Shown in pieces: positions 4,770 through 6,043 of a stretch of 6,043 nt of DNA. Position 1 is the stretch's first letter; each line of letters starts with the position of its first letter. Position numbers and translations under genes: made by a program. The stretch comes from Armatimonadota bacterium (GTDB taxonomy: Bacteria; Armatimonadota; Zipacnadia; Zipacnadales; FEN-943). The stretch is taken from contig JANZZA010000267.1 of assembly GCA_026419655.1 (NCBI GenBank), positions 1 through 6,043 on the forward strand, written 5' to 3'. The notes under the pieces were generated by a model that saw nothing but the letters and a program-made list of their open reading frames with translations, was not told where the DNA came from and did no database searches.

Positions 4770-6043
4770 ATGGCAACCTCAATGTACGAGCTGGACCAGC
4801 TTGAAAATATGACCGTGGATGAACTGAGACGTATCGCCGCCGAGATTGGAGTCCATGGCTACTCGACGATGCGCAAGGCAGAACTGTGCATGAGCGTGCT
4901 GGCTCGCCAGAGCGAGCGCAACGGCCACGTCTACCGCATTGGCCTGCTGGAAGTCATGCCTGACGGCCGCGGCATCATGCACGTGGACGGCTACAACATT
5001 AATCCCCAGCTAGACGTGTATGTGGCCGATACCCAGATCCGCCGTTTCGGGCTCCGCACGGGCGACATGATTGGCGGGCCGGTGCGTCCTCCAAAGGACA
5101 ACTCGGCCGAGCGCTACTGGTCCCTGCTGCGCGTGCAGACAGTCAACGGCCGGTCGCCCGAAAAAGCTCGCCAGCGACCTAAGTTCGAAGACCTCACGCC
5201 AATTTATCCCAACAAGCGCATCCGGCTGGAGACAAGCGACCCGTCTAACATCACCGGCAGGATGCTGGACCTCATCACGCCCATCGGCCGCGGCCAGCGC
5301 GGCCTCATCATCTCGCCGCCCAAGGCCGGTAAGACCACCATGCTCAAGCAGATTGCTAACTGCATCACCGCCAACGCCGATGACGTGCGCATCATGGTGC
5401 TGCTGGTTGACGAGCGGCCCGAAGAGGTCACCGACATTGCCCGCTCTGTGCAGGGCGAAGTCGTGGCCTCGACCTTTGACATGCCGCCCGAGAATCACAT
5501 GCGCGTGGCTGAGCTATGTCTGGCTCGCGCTAAGCGCCTGGTCGAGCACGGCGAAGACGTGGTGATTCTCCTCGACAGCATGACCCGGATGGCCCGCGCC
5601 AGTAACCTTACTGTTGACCCTAGCGGCCGCACTCTCTCCGGCGGCCTCGACCCCACTGCCCTTTATCGGCCCAAGCATTTCTTCGGCGCCGCCCGCAACC
5701 TCGAAGAAGGCGGCAGCCTCACCATCCTCGCCACCATTCTCATTGACACCGGCAGCCGGATGGACGAAATGATTTACGAAGAATTCAAGGCCACCGGCAA
5801 TATGGACATGGTACTCTCCCGCGAGGCTGCCGAGCGCGGCGTCTTCCCTGCCCTCGACATCCACAAATCCTCTACCCGCCACCAGGAGCTGCTTTTCAGC
5901 GACGAGGAATTGCAGGCCGTCTTTCAGTTGCGCAGGGCCATGGCCGCTATGGAGACTATTGACGCTACCGAAACGCTCATCCAGGGCTTGCGCAAGACTC
6001 GCACGAACAGGGAATTCCTCGACATGGCCCTCAAGGCCTTTGG
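4770..6043 (+). CDS. rho: Transcription termination factor Rho (C-terminal end cut by window)
   Basis: 424 residues are present and the frame is open at the right edge; E. coli Rho has 419, so probably only a few residues are missing. Rho is a ring-shaped hexameric RNA-dependent ATPase/helicase that ends transcription of untranslated RNA. Residues 8-50 are the Rho_N helical domain, about 53-130 the cold-shock-like RNA-binding domain (QIRRFGLRTGDMI), and the rest the RecA-like motor. It has Walker A PPKAGKTT (183-190, K188), DERPEE (214-219), Walker B D269 in VVILLDSMTR, FGAARNLEEGGS, the R-loop GTGNMD and an arginine finger (R370 in STRHQELL). All sit at a constant +4 offset from the E. coli residues. 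There is no long N-terminal insertion. Unusually, the RNP1-like motif is GRGIMH (66-71) rather than GFGFLR. ATG at 4770 follows AGGAGG (4751-4756) and GAGGG (4760-4764). The motor motifs look fully functional. Confidence 0.97.
   Translation, partial: MATSMYELDQLENMTVDELRRIAAEIGVHGYSTMRKAELCMSVLARQSERNGHVYRIGLLEVMPDGRGIMHVDGYNINPQLDVYVADTQIRRFGLRTGDMIGGPVRPPKDNSAERYWSLLRVQTVNGRSPEKARQRPKFEDLTPIYPNKRIRLETSDPSNITGRMLDLITPIGRGQRGLIISPPKAGKTTMLKQIANCITANADDVRIMVLLVDERPEEVTDIARSVQGEVVASTFDMPPENHMRVAELCLARAKRLVEHGEDVVILLDSMTRMARASNLTVDPSGRTLSGGLDPTALYRPKHFFGAARNLEEGGSLTILATILIDTGSRMDEMIYEEFKATGNMDMVLSREAAERGVFPALDIHKSSTRHQELLFSDEELQAVFQLRRAMAAMETIDATETLIQGLRKTRTNREFLDMALKAF

Noticed and set aside
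5010..5565. Frames of 162 and 164 codons overlapping rho
   Set aside because: Both lie within the rho reading frame region, which has every Rho motif in order; they are shadows in other frames.

Overview
The window is bacterial DNA with high GC content by eye, dense gene packing and GTG/TTG as well as ATG starts. It holds five protein-coding genes (two cut by the window edges) and two gene-poor stretches. No tRNA, rRNA, CRISPR array or complete insertion sequence is visible. The genes do not fix the phylum. Rho is of the compact type, and a Gfo/Idh/MocA oxidoreductase lies next to a small secreted glycine-rich protein. That would suit several environmental or thermophilic lineages, for example Armatimonadota- or Chloroflexota-like bacteria, but this is only a guess.

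Layout. On the minus strand, positions 1-774 encode the N-terminal 258 residues of a Gfo/Idh/MocA-family NAD(P)-dependent oxidoreductase whose C-terminus lies beyond the left edge. Positions 775-1466 carry no convincing gene. They hold two related repeat units of about 200-230 bp, each ending in TTTTGCAACAG, plus a hairpin and a short perfect palindrome. Positions 1467-2198 (minus) encode a 243-residue exported protein of unknown function with a glycine-rich segment in its middle. The divergent intergenic region 2199-2624 holds a 122-bp MITE-like element (2301-2422) with inverted ends and a flanking direct repeat. This is followed by a near-consensus sigma-70-type promoter (TTGACA, 17 bp, TATATT) and a leader of roughly 145 nt.

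From 2625 to the right edge a tight plus-strand operon runs guaA (GMP synthase), hpt (hypoxanthine-type phosphoribosyltransferase) and rho (transcription termination factor, cut near its C-terminus). The gaps are 7 and 8 nt. GuaA makes GMP de novo from XMP, and Hpt makes IMP/GMP from salvaged bases and PRPP, so the first two genes converge on the guanylate pool. Rho is a hexameric RNA helicase with no direct purine role, and its place here probably reflects shared expression.

The window is mainly housekeeping in character. The points that deserve a second look are the small non-autonomous repeat family on both sides of the secreted-protein gene, the altered RNP1-like motif in the primary RNA-binding site of Rho, and the unassigned secreted glycine-rich protein. 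I do not see a convincing new multi-gene system.
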